Below are positions 15,521 through 16,218 of a stretch of 16,218 bases of DNA, in pieces (within the stretch, counting starts at the first letter, position 1; the number at the start of each line of letters is the position of its first letter). The translations under genes and the position numbers were made by a program. The stretch is taken from positions 1-16,218 of the forward strand of contig JBOHRF010000096.1 of the NCBI GenBank assembly GCA_050732575.1, given 5' to 3'. The notes beneath the pieces were generated by a model. The model had not been told where the DNA came from, ran no database searches, and saw nothing but the letters and a program-made list of their open reading frames with translations. This stretch comes from JBBDWZ01 sp050732575 (GTDB lineage Bacteria > Gemmatimonadota > Gemmatimonadetes > Longimicrobiales > RSA9).

Positions 15521-15542
15521 GCAAGCGCGCAGCGCTTGCGCG
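15518..15542 (-). terminator. 11-bp GC hairpin downstream of the SOD-like gene
   Basis: cgcgcaagcgc and gcgcttgcgcg are perfect complements around a 3-nt loop, seven bases beyond the SOD-like stop at 15549. No T tract follows on the minus strand, so it may be a terminator lacking a U tail or a 3'-end stabiliser. Confidence 0.5.
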
Positions 15543-15548
15543 CAACAA

Positions 15549-16088
15549 CTACAGATCTGCGCAGGCGATGGACGGCCCCTGATCGGTGCCAGCCTTGCGA
15601 TGAGTATGCAGGCTATACTCCCCCGACTGCAGCTGCTGCAGCGAGAGCATGGTTGATGGCACGGTCGCCTCGGCGGTGACATTGCCATCGGCGCCCGCCA
15701 CGAGTGGCGTTGACAGAGCAGGCTTGTCGCCTTCCGCCGTGAACGCCACGACCACGGGCGCATTCTTGGCGCTGCAAGCACCCTGGTGGATGTGCCATGC
15801 GTGTTCGCCTTCCGGCACGCCAGTCAGGTTCACGACCACGCGAAAGCCACCGGGATCGCCATCGGTCGGCATGACCTGAACCTGACCGCCGATGTTCGTC
15901 CCGGTTGCACCGGTGACGAGCGCGGTCATGGCAGGCGAGGCCGGCATGGGTGGTGTGGGCACCGGTGGAACGGGCTCGGTCGTTGGCGCCACATCGACGT
16001 CGGGCATTTCGTCATTCCTATCGCCTCGGCACGCGGCCAGCGCGAGCACGACGGTGGCGGCCAACAGGAATCGCGGCATTCGGATCAT
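15549..16088 (-). CDS. Cu/Zn-SOD/CHRD-like lipoprotein without the zinc loop, 179 aa
   Basis: ATG 16088 is chosen over TTG 16112 because CGGAG lies 7 nt before it and it opens a lipoprotein signal (MIRMPRFLLAATVVLALAAC, lipobox LAAC, Cys20). A Pro/Thr-rich tether (TTEPVPPVPTPPMPASP) follows. The domain from about 55 to 179 has GEHAWHIHQGACS (His96, His99, His101, Cys105), matching the GEHGFHIHE..DC copper-site strand of Cu/Zn superoxide dismutases. It ends YSLHTHRKAG...SIACADL (His161, His163, Cys176), resembling the VVHEK...RLACG end of SOD, including the disulfide partner. The His/Asp-rich zinc loop expected after Cys105 is absent. CHRD-domain proteins share the HIHxG motif and are the main alternative. 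Dismutase activity is not established. Confidence 0.8.
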   Translation of the reverse strand: MIRMPRFLLAATVVLALAACRGDRNDEMPDVDVAPTTEPVPPVPTPPMPASPAMTALVTGATGTNIGGQVQVMPTDGDPGGFRVVVNLTGVPEGEHAWHIHQGACSAKNAPVVVAFTAEGDKPALSTPLVAGADGNVTAEATVPSTMLSLQQLQSGEYSLHTHRKAGTDQGPSIACADL

Positions 16089-16102
16089 GCGGTTGCTCCG
16101 GG

Positions 16103-16120
16103 TTGAGTACAATCACTCAA
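16103..16120. promoter_or_regulatory. Inverted repeat ttgagt-N6-actcaa upstream of the SOD-like gene
   Basis: Perfect 6-bp arms with a 6-bp centre lie 15 bp before the chosen ATG, overlapping the alternative TTG. The position fits an operator or a hairpin acting on translation start. The chosen start leaves it entirely in the leader. Confidence 0.4.
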
Positions 16121-16155
16121 TGGTATGCATGGGGAATGCCGGTTAAGCAGGGAAA

Positions 16156-16171
16156 CGGGCCAAACCGCCCG
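16156..16171 (-). terminator. Possible weak terminator of an off-window gene
   Basis: cgggc and gcccg pair around a 6-nt loop, followed on the minus strand by TTTCCC. The stem is only 5 bp. Positions 16121-16218 otherwise show no gene. Confidence 0.2.
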
Positions 16172-16218
16172 GGGGGCGCGCAACTGGCGCTGAAAATGTT
16201 GGCTGCGCGGGCTCAGCG

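Larger units (their letters stand above)
15208..15548. other. Repeat- and hairpin-rich intergenic region
   Basis: Holds the leader of the Ig/RCC1 gene, two 9-bp tandem repeat arrays (15308-15339 and 15486-15520), an AT-rich stretch (15362-15398) that may carry a promoter, a 9-bp inverted repeat (cccgcttcg at 15427-15435, cgaagcggg at 15455-15463), and the hairpin at 15518-15542 after the SOD-like gene. No convincing gene was seen. Confidence 0.6.

Noticed and set aside
15396..15656. Plus-strand ORF of 86 codons beginning MSRALTLEAHTRFARS
   Set aside because: It has no ribosome binding site, its middle is the 9-bp repeat array read as Thr-Pro-Val triplets, and its last third lies antisense to the well-supported SOD-like gene.

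Overview
This is a high-GC bacterial window dominated by exported proteins. It has two N-terminally signalled enzymes, three lipoproteins, an outer-membrane-barrel-like protein and an inner-membrane TolB/TPR protein. A tricorn-type S41 protease, a TolB-like/TPR protein, an exported M20 amidohydrolase and an Ig/RCC1 lipoprotein together, with Ala/Gly/Pro-rich coding, resemble Gemmatimonadota. That placement is inference from gene style; there is no rRNA or marker gene here to prove it.

Layout. Positions 1-419 (minus) hold the N-terminal 139 residues of an unrecognised gene with a GTG start and a good ribosome binding site; it runs off the left edge. To its right lies a short decayed-looking frame with an internal TGA, then a palindrome. 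Positions 837-2507 (minus) encode a secreted M20-family amidohydrolase with its own plausible promoter. Positions 2751-4167 form a small graveyard around one intact gene: a frameshifted vapC toxin remnant (plus), an intact double-hotdog thioesterase-like gene (3070-3789, minus), and an unrecognised pseudogene (minus). After an intergenic stretch carrying 11-bp-spaced repeats comes a cupredoxin lipoprotein (4484-5116, plus). It faces a three-gene minus-strand unit: tricorn protease (10461-7012), TolB/TPR protein (6974-5427) and FmdB zinc ribbon (5417-5190). A strong hairpin at 5132-5166 lies between the two converging units. Positions 10462-10818 are intergenic and carry an imperfect CCCGAT/CCCGCT repeat tract. 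Positions 10819-13182 (plus) encode a Vps62/DUF946-like domain joined to a predicted barrel. It converges on 15207-13201 (minus), a lipoprotein with three Ig-like domains and seven RCC1 blades. The right end holds another repeat-rich intergenic stretch and a Cu/Zn-SOD/CHRD-like lipoprotein (16088-15549, minus).

Working together. The only convincing operon is tricorn-TPR-FmdB. Protease, amidohydrolase and transporterless envelope proteins suggest extracytoplasmic peptide or amide breakdown, but no shared pathway is shown. Two putative copper proteins (cupredoxin, SOD-like) occur but are not adjacent.

The most unusual structural signal is a set of short GC-rich repeat families (9-bp ACGCCCGYY units, GCGCCC units, CCCGAT/CCCGCT units). 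They occur both between genes and inside coding sequence, where they encode loops and linkers. I found no CRISPR array, tRNA, rRNA or insertion sequence, and no complete new defence or mobile system.
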